A stretch of DNA of 64,000 nt from Streptomyces sp. SirexAA-E. Lineage in GTDB: Bacteria; Actinomycetota; Actinomycetes; Streptomycetales; Streptomycetaceae. The number at the start of each line of letters is the position of its first letter. The stretch's first letter is position 1. Below, in pieces: positions 34,043 through 43,410 of the stretch. A program made the translations under genes and the position numbers. The notes below the pieces were generated by a model, which saw nothing but the letters and a program-made list of their open reading frames with translations, was not told where the DNA came from and did no database searches. The DNA lies in NCBI RefSeq assembly GCF_000177195.2, contig NC_015953.1:744001-808000 (forward strand). The letters are read 5' to 3'.

Positions 34043-34912
34043 ATGCCCCCGGCCTCGTTCCTGTTCTGTTCGGACCCCCTGCGGCCGGGCCGCCCGGACC
34101 CCGGGTTCGCCCATGAGGCGGCCGTGGCCCGTGCCAACGGCGCCCGGGTCGACCTGGTCGACCATGACGCGCTGCTCGCGGGCAACGCGCAGACCGCCCT
34201 CGGCCGGCTGGGCGAGGGCTCGGCCGCGTACTGGTACCGGGGCTGGATGGTCCCGCCGGACCGCTACGAGGCGCTGGAACGCTCGCTCACCGAGCGGGGC
34301 CACTCCCTGCTGACGGGCGTGGACGCCTATCGCACCGCTCATGAACTCCCGGGCTGGTACGCGTCCTTCGCAGGGCTCACCCCGAAGAGCGTCTGGTGCT
34401 CTCTGCCCACCGGCGCCGCCTCTCCCCCGCCCGCCGCCCTGGCCCGCCTCGCCGCGCCCCTCGGTCCCGGGCCGGGCGTGGTGAAGGACTTCGTCAAGTC
34501 CCGCAAGCACGAGTGGCACGAGGCCTGCTTCGTACCGGAACTGGCGGACACCGCCCGGCTGTCCGCGGTCGTCACCCGCTTCGTCGAGCTCCAGGATGAC
34601 TTCCTGGCGGGCGGTGTGGTGCTGCGGGCGTACGAACCCTTCGTGGCGGGCGGCGAGGCCCGGGTGTGGTGGGTGGACGGCCGCCCGGTGCGGGTGACCG
34701 CCCACCCCGACACCCCGGGCCAGGTCCCCTCCCCGCCTCTCGACGCCGTCGGCGAGGCCGTGCGGCGTCTCGGCTGCCGCTGGGTGACGACCGATCTGGC
34801 CCTGCGCGAGGACGGGGCGTGGCGCGTGGTGGAGGTGGGTGACGGCCAGGTCAGCGGCCTGCCCGCCGGGGACGACGGCGAGGCGCTCTTCGCCGCGCTG
34901 CCTGCGGTCTGA
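34043..34912 (+). CDS. ATP-grasp domain protein (R2K-like)
   Basis: A 289-residue protein resembling the R2K clade of ATP-grasp enzymes: VVKDFVKSRKHEWHEACFV (nucleotide-binding Lys), GVVLRAYEPF, GEARVWWVDGRPV and the metal-ligand end WRVVEVGDGQVSGL. R2K members are found in phage and contact-dependent peptide-tagging contexts, but this gene stands alone between two unrelated units. A carboxylate-amine ligase activity on a peptide or RNA is possible; the substrate is unknown. GGGTGAGCCGCC precedes the ATG. Confidence 0.8.
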   Translation: MPPASFLFCSDPLRPGRPDPGFAHEAAVARANGARVDLVDHDALLAGNAQTALGRLGEGSAAYWYRGWMVPPDRYEALERSLTERGHSLLTGVDAYRTAHELPGWYASFAGLTPKSVWCSLPTGAASPPPAALARLAAPLGPGPGVVKDFVKSRKHEWHEACFVPELADTARLSAVVTRFVELQDDFLAGGVVLRAYEPFVAGGEARVWWVDGRPVRVTAHPDTPGQVPSPPLDAVGEAVRRLGCRWVTTDLALREDGAWRVVEVGDGQVSGLPAGDDGEALFAALPAV

Positions 34913-34933
34913 GGCGTCGTCGGCGGGCGGGTT

Positions 34934-35188
34934 CAGCAGCCGCAGTCGTCGGCACCGAGCGGTGCGGTGAGCCGGTCGGGGGGCCAGAAGAGCGGCCGCC
35001 TGCCGGGAGATCAGGTCGGTCGGCAGGTGTACCGCGCCCGGCACACGTCCCTGGTCCCAGGCGGCGGTGGACCTGGAGTCCACGACGACGAGGCGACGAA
35101 GCCGGGGTCGTCCCCGGCAGCGAGCACGGCGGCCACGTCGGAGACGTCCGCGTGGGACGCCAGGATCGCCCCGAAGTACGCGGCGGCC
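34934..35188 (-). pseudogene. Rhodanese-like gene, truncated and frameshifted
   Basis: Minus-strand pieces in different frames read in order: YFGAILASHADVSDVAAVL..GDDPGFV, then VDSRSTAAWDQGRVPGAVHLPTDLISRQAA, then a C-terminus RLTAPLGADDCGC followed by a stop at 34934. These are the start, rhodanese core (VDSR..F..GHIPGA type) and tail of a ~150-residue protein. The middle, including the active-site Cys loop, is deleted, the frame shifts near 35080, and the start codon is gone at the junction near 35185. Confidence 0.7.
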
Positions 35189-35574
35189 GCGCCGGTTTCG
35201 CCGAGCTGGCCCGCGCCGTGGCGATGTCCCCGGACGCGGTGACCGAACGGGTGCGCCGCTTGGAGGAGACCGGCGTGATCAGCGGATACGCCGCGGTGGT
35301 CGCCCCGGAACGGCTCGGGCTGCCGATCCTGGCCCTCGTACGACTTCGGTATCCGAACGGCAGCAACGACAAGCCGTTCCACGACCTCGTGGAGACGACG
35401 CCGGAGATCGTGGAGGCACACCATGTGACCGGGGACGACTGTTTCGTACTGAAGGTGACCGCCCGGTCGATGCGGCATCTGGAGGAGGTGACGGGGCCGA
35501 TCGGCACCCTTGGCTCCGTGACCACCAGTGTCGTGTACTCGTCCCCGCTCCCCCACCGGGCGATCAGCCGCTGA
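35152..35574 (+). pseudogene. Lrp/AsnC-family regulator lacking its N-terminus
   Basis: From about 35185 the frame reads GRAGFAELARAVAMSPDAVTERVRRLEETGVISGY and then a full Lrp ligand-binding domain ending PLPHRAISR. The first ~18 residues, with helix 1 of the DNA-binding domain, are missing. The available GTG at 35152 would add codons that belong to the opposite-strand rhodanese gene. A protein might still be made, but DNA binding is probably lost. Its 3' end overlaps sbcC by 11 bp. Confidence 0.7.
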
Positions 35575-38500
35575 GTGTCCCGGTGGCACGGTGCCGTACC
35601 GCCGACCCGTCCCGCTCCTTGACCACTTCGAGCTGGGCGGGGATGCGGCGGCGCAGGTCGGCGACGTGGCTGACGATGCCCACGCTGCGGTCCCGTTCCC
35701 GCAGGGAGTCCAGCACGTCGAGCACCTCGTCCAGGGTCTGGTCGTCGAGGCTTCCGAAACCCTCGTCGATGAAGAGCGTGTCCAGCCGCACGCCTCCCGC
35801 CTCGTCCGTCACCACGTCGGCGAGTCCGAGCGCCAGCGCGAGTGAGGCGAAGAACGTCTCGCCCCCGGACAGGGTCGCGGTGTCGCGTTCCCGGCCCGTC
35901 CAGGAGTCGACGACGTGCAGTCCGAGCCCCGCCCTGCGGCCCCCGCCGCTCCGGGCGTCGGAGTGGACCAGGGTGTAGCGGCCGGACGACATCCGCCGGA
36001 GGCGGGCCGTCGCCGCGGCCGCCACCTGTTCGAGGCGCGCCGCGAGTACGTACGCCTCGAGCCGCATCTTGCGTTCGTTGTCCGCCGAGGTGCCCGCGGT
36101 CAGCCCGGCGAGGCGGGCCACCCGGGTGTACTCCTGGCGCAACGGCCCCAGCGCACGCACCTCGTCCTCGGCGCGCCGGGAAAGCCGGTCGAGCTCCGTG
36201 CAGCGCTCCTGGGCGGCGGCGAGTGCGGTGGCACTCTCGCGCAGCTCCCGTGCGGACCGGTCGTACGCCGCCTGCGCGGTGTCCGGGGCCGCCGGCGGGC
36301 GTTCGGCGGCCTCCCGGGCGTCGGTCTCGGCGAGCCGGTCGGCTACGGCGGCGGCCTCGGCCTGCCAGGCGTCGATCCGGTGCTGGAGTTCGCGCTGCGC
36401 GGTGTCGTCGAGGAGCTTCGCGGCGGCAGCCTGCGGGGTGTCGAATCCGGCCCGGAAGGCGGCGTCGGCCAGTCGGCCGTCGGCCTCCTTGCGCTGCCGG
36501 TCCGCGCGCCGCTCGGAGCGGACCGTCTCGGCCGCGTCGGCGAGCAGTCCCGCCCGGCGCTCCAGGAGCGCGGCACGGGCGGCCACGGAATCCGACGCGC
36601 CCCGGGCCTCGGCCAGTTCGGCTTCCAGCGCACTCTGTTCACGGTCGAGCGCTTCACGCTCCGAGGTACGGGCGGCGGCACGGCTCTCGGCCCGCTGCCG
36701 GGCGTCGAGGCGTTCGAGGTGCTCACGCTCGGCCGCCGCGAGAGACTCCTGGGCGGCGTGTGTGCCGGCGGCCAGGCGGTGGGCATCGGTGTGTTCCCGG
36801 GTCAGCCGTGCGACGAGGTCGTCGAGTTCGGTCACCGGCTCCGTGCCGGCCGCGCCCGCGGTGTCGTCCGTGTCCCCCGGTGCCTCCGCCACCGCGGCCA
36901 GCGCCGCGTCGAGGCGTTCGCCGATCAGACCGAGGTGGCGCTCCGCCTCCGCACGCGCCTCCTCGGCGCGCCGGTGGGCGGCGAGCGCGGCCTCCTCGGT
37001 GGCCGGGTCCACGTGGCCGTCACCCGCACGGGCGGGCTCGGGGTGGTCGGCGGATCCGCACACCGTGCAGGCGACTCCGTCGACGAGCTGGACGGCCAGC
37101 TCGGCGGCGATGCCTTTCAGGCGTCGCTCCCGCAGTCCGAGCCACGTCTCGTGCGCGGCGAGCGCGCGTTCGCGGGCCGTCGTCAGCGCGTCCTCGGCCT
37201 CGGCCTTCTGCTCGGTGAGCGCGTCGCGCCTGCGGGCGGCCTCCAGTCTGCGGCGCGCGGGGGCGAGCAGCCCGGCCAGCTGCTCGGCCCGGGTCGCGGC
37301 CTCCTGGGCCCGCTCCACGCGCGACCGCAGCTCCTGGTGGACCGTGTCCCAGCCGGCCAGCCAGTCGGCCGTCTCCCGGATCAGTTCGCCGTCGGCTCCG
37401 GACTGCCGGTCGACGCGGGCCCGTTCGGTGTCGATCTCCCTGCTGCGCCGCTCGGCTCGGCGGGCGGCGTCGAGCGCGCCGAGCTCGGCCCGAAGTTCGC
37501 GCTCCCGTTCGGCCAGCTGCTCGGCGCCCGCGTCGGCCAGCTCCGGCGGCAGCGAGGCGCGGGCTCGGTCACGGGCCTCACCTGCCGCACGGTGTGCGCG
37601 ATCGGCCTCGTCGCGGAGTTCGAGTGCCGGGGCGACCAGGTCCGCCTTGCGGGCACGTGCCAGTTGTTCGCGGCAACGGTCGTACTCGGCGCGGCGCTCC
37701 TCGAGTCCAGCGGCGCGGCGGCGGGTCTCGGCGTACCGCTGTTGGAGCCGGGCCAGCTCGCGGGCGTCGTCGAGGGCACCGCGGGCGTCGTCGTTGCGGC
37801 GCTCCGCCTCGGCCAGGACCGACCGGGCGATACCGAGCCGTTCGCGCGCCCCGCTGCGCGCGACGGCGGCCCATTCCAGTACCCCTTCGGCCAGCCCGGG
37901 TTCGCCGGGCCGGTCCTCCGGCAGCTCCGCCTCGGCGGCCGCGGGCCCCGCCGCCTGGGCGATGCGCTGGGCGAGGGCGAGGATCTGTTCGTCGGCCGTC
38001 CGCACCCGTGCCTCGGCGGCGCGGCGCAGTTCGGCCAGGCGCTCCTCGACGGCGGCGAACCTGCGGGTGTCGAAGAGCCGGCCGAGCAGCTTGCCGCGCG
38101 CCTCGGCGTCGGCGCGCAGGAAACGGGCGAAGTCCCCTTGGGGCAGCAGCACGACCTGGCAGAACTGTTCCCGGCTCATGCCGATGAGCTGGGAGATCTC
38201 CTCGCCGATCTCCTGGTGGGAGCGACTGAGCCCCTGCCAGCCGTCCTCGGGCCGGTATTCACGAAGCCAGCTCTGCGCCTTCTCCGTCGTGACGCCGCCG
38301 CCCCTCTTCTTGGGGCGGGGCTGGGCGGGCCGCCGGGTGACTTCGAGCCTGCGCCCGCCGACGGTCAGTTCCAGGCGGACCTCGGTGGGCAGGCCGGCGG
38401 GGGCGTGGTCGCTGCGCAGGGGGGCTCCGGGACTCTGCCGGGCGCCCGGAACCGCCGCGTACAGCGCGTAGCAGACCGCGTCCAGGATGCTGGTCTTGCC

Positions 38501-38617
38501 CGCGCCGGTCGGCCCGTGGAGAAGGAAGAGGCCGGCTGACGACAGCGCGTCGAAGTCGACCTCCTGGGTGGTGCCGAAGGGGCCGAAGGCGGTGAGGGTC
38601 AGTCTGTGCAGCCTCAA
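35564..38617 (-). CDS. sbcC: Exonuclease subunit SbcC (SMC-family ATPase)
   Basis: A 1017-residue SMC/Rad50-type ATPase. Walker A is GPTGAGKT (35-42). Two long Ala/Arg/Glu-rich coiled coils flank the zinc hook CTVC (about 513-516). The C-terminal lobe has the signature LSGGETFFASLALALGLADVV and Walker B LDTLFIDEGFGSLD. With SbcD it cleaves hairpins and processes double-strand-break ends. Its ATG overlaps the sbcD stop by 4 bp, so the subunits are co-translated. Confidence 0.96.
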   Translation of the reverse strand: MRLHRLTLTAFGPFGTTQEVDFDALSSAGLFLLHGPTGAGKTSILDAVCYALYAAVPGARQSPGAPLRSDHAPAGLPTEVRLELTVGGRRLEVTRRPAQPRPKKRGGGVTTEKAQSWLREYRPEDGWQGLSRSHQEIGEEISQLIGMSREQFCQVVLLPQGDFARFLRADAEARGKLLGRLFDTRRFAAVEERLAELRRAAEARVRTADEQILALAQRIAQAAGPAAAEAELPEDRPGEPGLAEGVLEWAAVARSGARERLGIARSVLAEAERRNDDARGALDDARELARLQQRYAETRRRAAGLEERRAEYDRCREQLARARKADLVAPALELRDEADRAHRAAGEARDRARASLPPELADAGAEQLAERERELRAELGALDAARRAERRSREIDTERARVDRQSGADGELIRETADWLAGWDTVHQELRSRVERAQEAATRAEQLAGLLAPARRRLEAARRRDALTEQKAEAEDALTTARERALAAHETWLGLRERRLKGIAAELAVQLVDGVACTVCGSADHPEPARAGDGHVDPATEEAALAAHRRAEEARAEAERHLGLIGERLDAALAAVAEAPGDTDDTAGAAGTEPVTELDDLVARLTREHTDAHRLAAGTHAAQESLAAAEREHLERLDARQRAESRAAARTSEREALDREQSALEAELAEARGASDSVAARAALLERRAGLLADAAETVRSERRADRQRKEADGRLADAAFRAGFDTPQAAAAKLLDDTAQRELQHRIDAWQAEAAAVADRLAETDAREAAERPPAAPDTAQAAYDRSARELRESATALAAAQERCTELDRLSRRAEDEVRALGPLRQEYTRVARLAGLTAGTSADNERKMRLEAYVLAARLEQVAAAATARLRRMSSGRYTLVHSDARSGGGRRAGLGLHVVDSWTGRERDTATLSGGETFFASLALALGLADVVTDEAGGVRLDTLFIDEGFGSLDDQTLDEVLDVLDSLRERDRSVGIVSHVADLRRRIPAQLEVVKERDGSAVRHRATGTLSG

Positions 38618-39780
38618 CGGGACACCTCGTTCACCGTGTCGTTCACCCGTACGTCGTCGAACGCGGCGCGCAGCACGGCGCGTTCCTGCTCACTGGCCCC
38701 GCTCCCGCCCCGTACGTGGGCCACGAAGTCCTCGGCGATCTGGTGGTCGTCGCGTCCGTCGAGGCGCTGCGCGTAGGAGGCCCGGGGGTCCTCGGGAGCC
38801 CGTTCGGGGTCGAGGACCAGGGCGAGGACGTGCGGGAAGCGCTCGGTGAGCCGGGCCATCGGCTCGTCGGGCCGGACGGGATCGGTGAGCGTGGCCTCGA
38901 CCCACGCCTCCCGGTGCCGTTCCAGGGCCGGGTCCTCCAGCAGCGAGGCGAGGCGGCCCCGCAGCCGGGCGAGGGGACGCGGTACGGGGCAGTCGAGGCG
39001 CTCGGCGGCCGGCTCTCCGGCGGGCCCGAGGTCGACCAGCCACATCGTCTTGCGGTGGGTGTGCTCGGAGAAGGAGTACGCGAGCGGTGACCCCGAGTAG
39101 CGCACGCGGTCGGTGACCGTCTGGCAGCCGTGCAGATGCCCGAGCGCCACGTAGTCGACGCCGTCGAACACGCCGGCGGGGACGGCGGCGACACCGCCGA
39201 CGGTGATGTCGCGTTCGCTGTCACTGGGTTCGCCGCCCGCCACGAACGCGTGGGCCAGCACGACGGAGCGGGTGCCGTCCGGCCGGGTGGCGAGGTCGGC
39301 GCGGACCCGGTCCATGGCCGCGGTGAGGACGGCCTCGTGTCCTGCCCTGTCCGCGCCGAGGGTGTCCCGGACGAGGGCGGGTTCCAGGTAGGGCAGCCCG
39401 TAGAACGCCACGTCCCCGTGGGCGTCGGGCAGGACGACGGGGGTGGCGCAGTCGGCCGGGTCGGTCCGCAGGTGGATCCCGGCCCGCGCGATGAGTCCCG
39501 CCCCGACGCCGAGCCTGCGCGCCGAGTCGTGGTTGCCGGAGATCATGACGGTCGGCACACCGGCGGCGGCGAGCCGGTGCAGCGCGTCGTCGAAGAGGCG
39601 CACGGCGGTCAGCGGGGGCACCGCGCGGTCGTACACGTCACCGGCCACGACGACCGCGTCCACCTCGTGCCGGGCCACGGTCTCCACGAGGTGGTCGAGG
39701 AAGACGGCCTGGGCGTCGAGCAGCGGGACGCGGTGGAAGGACCGCCCCAGATGCCAGTCGGAGGTGTGCAGGATCCTCAA
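38614..39780 (-). CDS. sbcD: Exonuclease subunit SbcD (Mre11-type nuclease)
   Basis: A 388-residue metallophosphoesterase with the full motif set: TSDWHLG (6-12), VVVAGDVYDRAVP, ISGNHDSARRL, LAHAFVAG and LGHLHGCQ, all Mn2+ ligands of Mre11/SbcD nucleases. It is the first gene of the sbcDC operon. No damage-type promoter like that at 24698 was seen upstream. Confidence 0.96.
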   Translation of the reverse strand: MRILHTSDWHLGRSFHRVPLLDAQAVFLDHLVETVARHEVDAVVVAGDVYDRAVPPLTAVRLFDDALHRLAAAGVPTVMISGNHDSARRLGVGAGLIARAGIHLRTDPADCATPVVLPDAHGDVAFYGLPYLEPALVRDTLGADRAGHEAVLTAAMDRVRADLATRPDGTRSVVLAHAFVAGGEPSDSERDITVGGVAAVPAGVFDGVDYVALGHLHGCQTVTDRVRYSGSPLAYSFSEHTHRKTMWLVDLGPAGEPAAERLDCPVPRPLARLRGRLASLLEDPALERHREAWVEATLTDPVRPDEPMARLTERFPHVLALVLDPERAPEDPRASYAQRLDGRDDHQIAEDFVAHVRGGSGASEQERAVLRAAFDDVRVNDTVNEVSR

Positions 39781-39958
39781 CGTACCGCTCCGACCCGCAT
39801 GTCCGCCCTCGCTCCGCTTCCGCCCTCACCGCCGCCGGCCCCTTCCTCCGGCCTGGTCGGCGCCTGTTCCTCAGGGCCCTCAGTCTGCCACCGCGACCGG
39901 CCCTGCCCTCCGGGCCCCCTCCGCGCGCTCGGGGCGGCGCGGGGCCGTGGGGCCGTCC

Positions 39959-40594
39959 TCATCCGGGCACGCCGTCCCCGTAGGTCTCGCCACCGAGCTC
40001 GAACGTCGCGGAGCCGGCCGTGGTGTCGGCCAGCCAGGCGCGAAAACTTTCGACGTCGGCGTCGGGCAGGCCGATCTCGATGGTCACGGCCTCGGCGTAC
40101 CGCACCTCGCGCACCGCCCGGCCGGTGGACCGGAGGTCGTTCTCCAGCTTCCCGGCGCGCTGGTGGTCGACGGTGACGCTGGCGAGCCTGTACCGCCGCC
40201 GGGTGATCGTGCCCAGCGCGTCGAGGGCTTCGCCGACCGCTCCCCCGTATGCCCTGATGAGCCCGCCCGCGCCCAGCTTGACCCCGCCGTAGTAACGGGT
40301 CACGACGGCGACCGCGTACCGCACCTCGCGGCGCATGAGCATCTGCAGCATGGGCACCCCGGCGGTGCCGCCGGGCTCGCCGTCGTCACTGGCCTTCTGC
40401 ACGGAGGCGTCGGCACCGATCACGTACGCGAAGCAGTTGTGGGTGGCGGTGGGGTGCTCGGCGCGGACACGCGCGACGAAGGCCTGCGCCTCCTCCTCGG
40501 TGGCGGCGGGGCCCAGCGCGCACAGGAACCGCGATCGGTTGATCTCGGTCTCGTGTACGCCCGCGCCTGCGACGGTCCGGTACTGCTCCTGCAT
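39959..40594 (-). CDS. YigZ/IMPACT family protein
   Basis: A 211-residue protein of the YigZ/UPF0029 family: KSRFLCALGPAATEEEAQAFV-type N-terminal block, THNCFAYVIG and the central SDDGEPGGTAGVPML motif, followed by VTRYYGGVKLGAGGLIRAYGGAV. The C-terminal ferredoxin-like domain (about 140-205) is present. Family members are linked to translation factors, but the exact role is unsettled. Monocistronic. Confidence 0.92.
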   Translation of the reverse strand: MQEQYRTVAGAGVHETEINRSRFLCALGPAATEEEAQAFVARVRAEHPTATHNCFAYVIGADASVQKASDDGEPGGTAGVPMLQMLMRREVRYAVAVVTRYYGGVKLGAGGLIRAYGGAVGEALDALGTITRRRYRLASVTVDHQRAGKLENDLRSTGRAVREVRYAEAVTIEIGLPDADVESFRAWLADTTAGSATFELGGETYGDGVPG

Positions 40595-40676
40595 CAGGCC
40601 ACCCTATGCGCCCGGCCCGCCGCCTCGTTCACCCGTACGTGGGGAATGGTCCAAGGCCACCGTCCGTTGTCCGGGC

Positions 40677-41093
40677 ATGTACGCAGACGATGAGACAGTC
40701 CGCAGGATTCTTCTCGACACCGGTGACACCTGGGCCGTGGTCGGCCTGTCCGACAACCGCTCCCGGGCGGCGTACGGGGTGGCCGCGGTCCTGCAGCGGT
40801 TCGGCAAGAAGATCGTTCCGGTGCACCCGAAGGCCGAGACGGTCCACGGCGAGCAGGGGTACGCCTCGCTGGCGGACATACCCTTCCCGGTCGACGTGGT
40901 CGACGTCTTCGTCAACAGCGACCTCGCCGGCCGGGTCGCCGACGAGGCGGTCACCACGGGCGCCAAGGCGGTCTGGTTCCAGCTGGGTGTGGTCGACGAG
41001 GCGGCGTACGAGCGGACGCGCGCGGCGGGCCTGGACATGGTCATGGACCGCTGCCCCGCCATCGAGATACCCCGCCTGGACGGCCGCGCGTGA
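40677..41093 (+). CDS. CoA-binding (Rossmann) domain protein
   Basis: A 138-residue YccU-type protein: WAVVGLSDNRSRAAYGVA (about 18-35) is the dinucleotide/CoA-binding loop, followed by KIVPVHPKAETVHGEQGYASLADIP and the C-terminal block VWFQLGVVDEAAY. It resembles the isolated CoA-binding domain of succinyl-CoA synthetase alpha. ATG 40677 is the start; the longer frame overlaps the divergent yigZ gene. Biochemical role unknown. Confidence 0.9.
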   Translation: MYADDETVRRILLDTGDTWAVVGLSDNRSRAAYGVAAVLQRFGKKIVPVHPKAETVHGEQGYASLADIPFPVDVVDVFVNSDLAGRVADEAVTTGAKAVWFQLGVVDEAAYERTRAAGLDMVMDRCPAIEIPRLDGRA

Positions 41094-41192
41094 TGACGCG
41101 TCTGCCCTGAGGCGGCCTTCCCGGCCGGGGAGGCGTGGTGTCGGTGGGCGGCCTCGGACCGGGAGCCCCGCGCACCCGGTCCACCGGCCGGG

Positions 41193-41747
41193 TCAGATCC
41201 CCAGGCCCTCGACGAGGACGGCTCCCGGGAGAGCGGCCAGGGCCTTGCCCGGGACGATCAGCTTGCCGCGGCGGCGACCACTGCCGAGCAGGACCCACTC
41301 CTCGTCGACCACTGCGGGGTCCACCAGCAGGGGCCAGGTCGCGGGCAGCCCGATCGGCGTGATCCCTCCGTACTCCATGCCGCTCTCCTCGACCACCGTG
41401 TCCACCGGGGCGAAGGTCACCCGTCGGGCCCCGAGGTGACGGCGCACCGCCCCGTTCACGTCGACGCGCGTACGGGAGAGCACCACGCACGCGGCGAAGG
41501 TGGCGACTCCGCCCCTCTTGGCCTTGACGACCAGGCAGTTGGCGGACCGGTCGAGCAGCTCCGGACCGTGGTGCTCGACCAGGACGGCCGTGTCGGCGAT
41601 CGCCGGGTCCGTGTCGACGTAGACGATCCGGTCGGAGGGGAGGCCGCCCCAGCCCTCCGCCACCACGTCCGCCACGGGCGGGGTGAGCAGGTCGAGCCGG
41701 TCGGCGGCGGGCGAGACGTCCTCGAAGGAGCCCAGGGGTGCGCGCAT
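41193..41747 (-). CDS. YbaK/EbsC-type aminoacyl-tRNA deacylase
   Basis: A 184-residue protein with the YbaK/ProX editing-domain pattern: IADTAVLVEHHG, ANCLVVKAKRGG (catalytic-pocket Lys), RTRVDVNGAVRRHLGARRVTFAP and GMEYGGITPIGLP. Such proteins clear mischarged aminoacyl-tRNA (for example Cys- or Ala-tRNA-Pro) in trans. Stands alone. Confidence 0.88.
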   Translation of the reverse strand: MRAPLGSFEDVSPAADRLDLLTPPVADVVAEGWGGLPSDRIVYVDTDPAIADTAVLVEHHGPELLDRSANCLVVKAKRGGVATFAACVVLSRTRVDVNGAVRRHLGARRVTFAPVDTVVEESGMEYGGITPIGLPATWPLLVDPAVVDEEWVLLGSGRRRGKLIVPGKALAALPGAVLVEGLGI

Positions 41748-41890
41748 GCGGTCACGCTAACAGCCGCCGAGGCCAGATCAGTTGCTGTTCCGTGGCGCCC
41801 GCGGTGCTGTTTCGTGGCACCGGTGGACGGACACGCCCGAGGTCAGCGGGCCCGGTTCCGTACTGCCGTCGCGGTGACCCCGGGACAGCC

Positions 41891-42694
41891 TCACCCGGTC
41901 ACCCGTGAGGAGTCCCCCTCCATCCGTGGGGCATCCCCGTCATCCGTCCGTGAGGTGTTCCCGTCGGCCAGGTCCGCCACCGCCAGCAACTGCTCGGGGG
42001 TGACCCCTTCGGGAATCGGCACCGGAGCCGGAGTCCGCAGCGGCGGCTGCCACCCCTTCTCCGGATCCCAGCTGCGCACGACCCGGGCCGGCGCCCCCGC
42101 CACGACCGCGTGGTCGGGCACCGTTCCGCGCACGACGGCGCCCGCCGCGACCACCACGTTCCGGCCCAGTCTGGCTCCCGGGAGGATCACCGCCCCGGTG
42201 CCGATCCAGCAGCCTGGCCCGATCACCACCGGCTCCATGCGCGGCCACTGCTTGCCGACGGGCTCGTGCGGATCGTCGTAACTGTGGTTGGTCGAGGTGA
42301 CGTAGACGTACGGGCCGCAGTACGTGTCGGAGCCGATCGTCACCGTGGTGTCGGCCACGACATGGCTGCCGCGTCCGAGGACGACCCCGTCGCCCAGGGT
42401 CAGGATCGGGTCCGCCCCCAGGTCGAGACCGGGCATCAGCCCCGCGGTGAGCGTCACCTGTTCCCCGATGACGCAGTGGTCGCCGAGCTCGATCCACGGC
42501 TCACCGAAAACGGTGCCCTGGGGGAAGGCGAGCCGGGTGCCCGTGCCTATGCGGCCGAACCGCAGCCGTCCGGGGTGCTGCGCGGTGACCGCACCGGCCT
42601 CCTGCACCCAGGCCCAGCCCCGGTGGACGGCACGGGACAGGACCCGGCGCCTCCAGCGGCTCAGCGGGGAGGACGTGTTGCGGTTCTTCGGCAC
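41891..42694 (-). CDS. Acyltransferase with hexapeptide repeats
   Basis: A 267-residue left-handed beta-helix protein of the O-acetyltransferase type, with repeats such as VVLGRGSHVVADTTVTIG and IGPGCWIGTGAVILPGARLGRNVVVAAGAVV and the catalytic-His region STNHSYDDP. GTG 42694 is the start; the ATG further upstream would place it under the divergent carbonic-anhydrase-like promoter. The last ~40 residues are an Asp/Ser-rich tail. The acceptor (sugar, polysaccharide or peptide) is unknown. Confidence 0.85.
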   Translation of the reverse strand: MPKNRNTSSPLSRWRRRVLSRAVHRGWAWVQEAGAVTAQHPGRLRFGRIGTGTRLAFPQGTVFGEPWIELGDHCVIGEQVTLTAGLMPGLDLGADPILTLGDGVVLGRGSHVVADTTVTIGSDTYCGPYVYVTSTNHSYDDPHEPVGKQWPRMEPVVIGPGCWIGTGAVILPGARLGRNVVVAAGAVVRGTVPDHAVVAGAPARVVRSWDPEKGWQPPLRTPAPVPIPEGVTPEQLLAVADLADGNTSRTDDGDAPRMEGDSSRVTG

Positions 42695-42875
42695 CTGATC
42701 ACGGTAGTCCGCCGGGCCGGGTCCATCCGCGCCCCCGGCTGTGATGTTCACCCCACCCGCCGGGGCCCCGGGGGCCGTCGCTTACGGTGCCTGTGGCACG
42801 AGGATCCCTGGGCGGAGCCCGGCGGGAGCCCTCGGCGGGACGGCGACCACAGCGGCGGCAGCGAAGGAGCACGCG

Positions 42876-43406
42876 ATGGCAGAGCAGGCGTTGATCACCG
42901 GCGTCGGCGGCAAGGAGCCGGACATCGACCCGGACGCCTTCGTGGCGCCGACCGCAGTCGTCATCGGCGAGGTGGCGATGGCACCGGGTTCGAGCGTCTG
43001 GTACCAGGCGGTGCTGCGGGCCGACTGCGGCCCGATCTCGCTGGGCCCCGACAGCAACATCCAGGACAACTGCAGCGTGCACACCGACCCCGGGTTCCCG
43101 CTGACCGTCGGCGCCCGGGTGTCCGTCGGCCACAACGCGGTCCTGCACGGATGTGTCATCGAGGACGACGTCCTGGTCGGCATGGGCGCCACCGTGCTCA
43201 ACGGGGCGCACATCGGGGCCGGTTCACTGATCGCCGCGCAGGCCCTCGTACCGCAGGGCATGCGGGTGCCGCCGGGGTCACTGGTGGCCGGTGTGCCCGC
43301 CAAGGTCAAGCGGGAACTGACCGCGGAGGAGCGCGAGGGCATCGCGTTCAACGCGGCCGGTTACGTGGAGCTGGCGAAGGCGCACCGTTCGGCGCACGAG
43401 GCCTGA
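42876..43406 (+). CDS. Gamma-class carbonic anhydrase-like protein
   Basis: A 176-residue hexapeptide-repeat protein (PaaY/YrdA group): APTAVVIGEVAMAPGSSVWYQAVLRADCGPISLG, with zinc-ligand histidines in SVHTDPG (about 70) and VGHNAVLHG (about 87 and 92). ATG 42876 has GAAGGAG upstream. It is divergent from the preceding acyltransferase of the same fold and converges on dedA with a 4-bp gap. Carbonic anhydrase activity is plausible but often low in this group. Confidence 0.9.
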   Translation: MAEQALITGVGGKEPDIDPDAFVAPTAVVIGEVAMAPGSSVWYQAVLRADCGPISLGPDSNIQDNCSVHTDPGFPLTVGARVSVGHNAVLHGCVIEDDVLVGMGATVLNGAHIGAGSLIAAQALVPQGMRVPPGSLVAGVPAKVKRELTAEEREGIAFNAAGYVELAKAHRSAHEA

Positions 43407-43410
43407 CGGC

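Noticed and set aside
41112..41132. Terminator after the CoA-binding gene
   Set aside because: The arms pair only with G-T wobbles; too weak to list.
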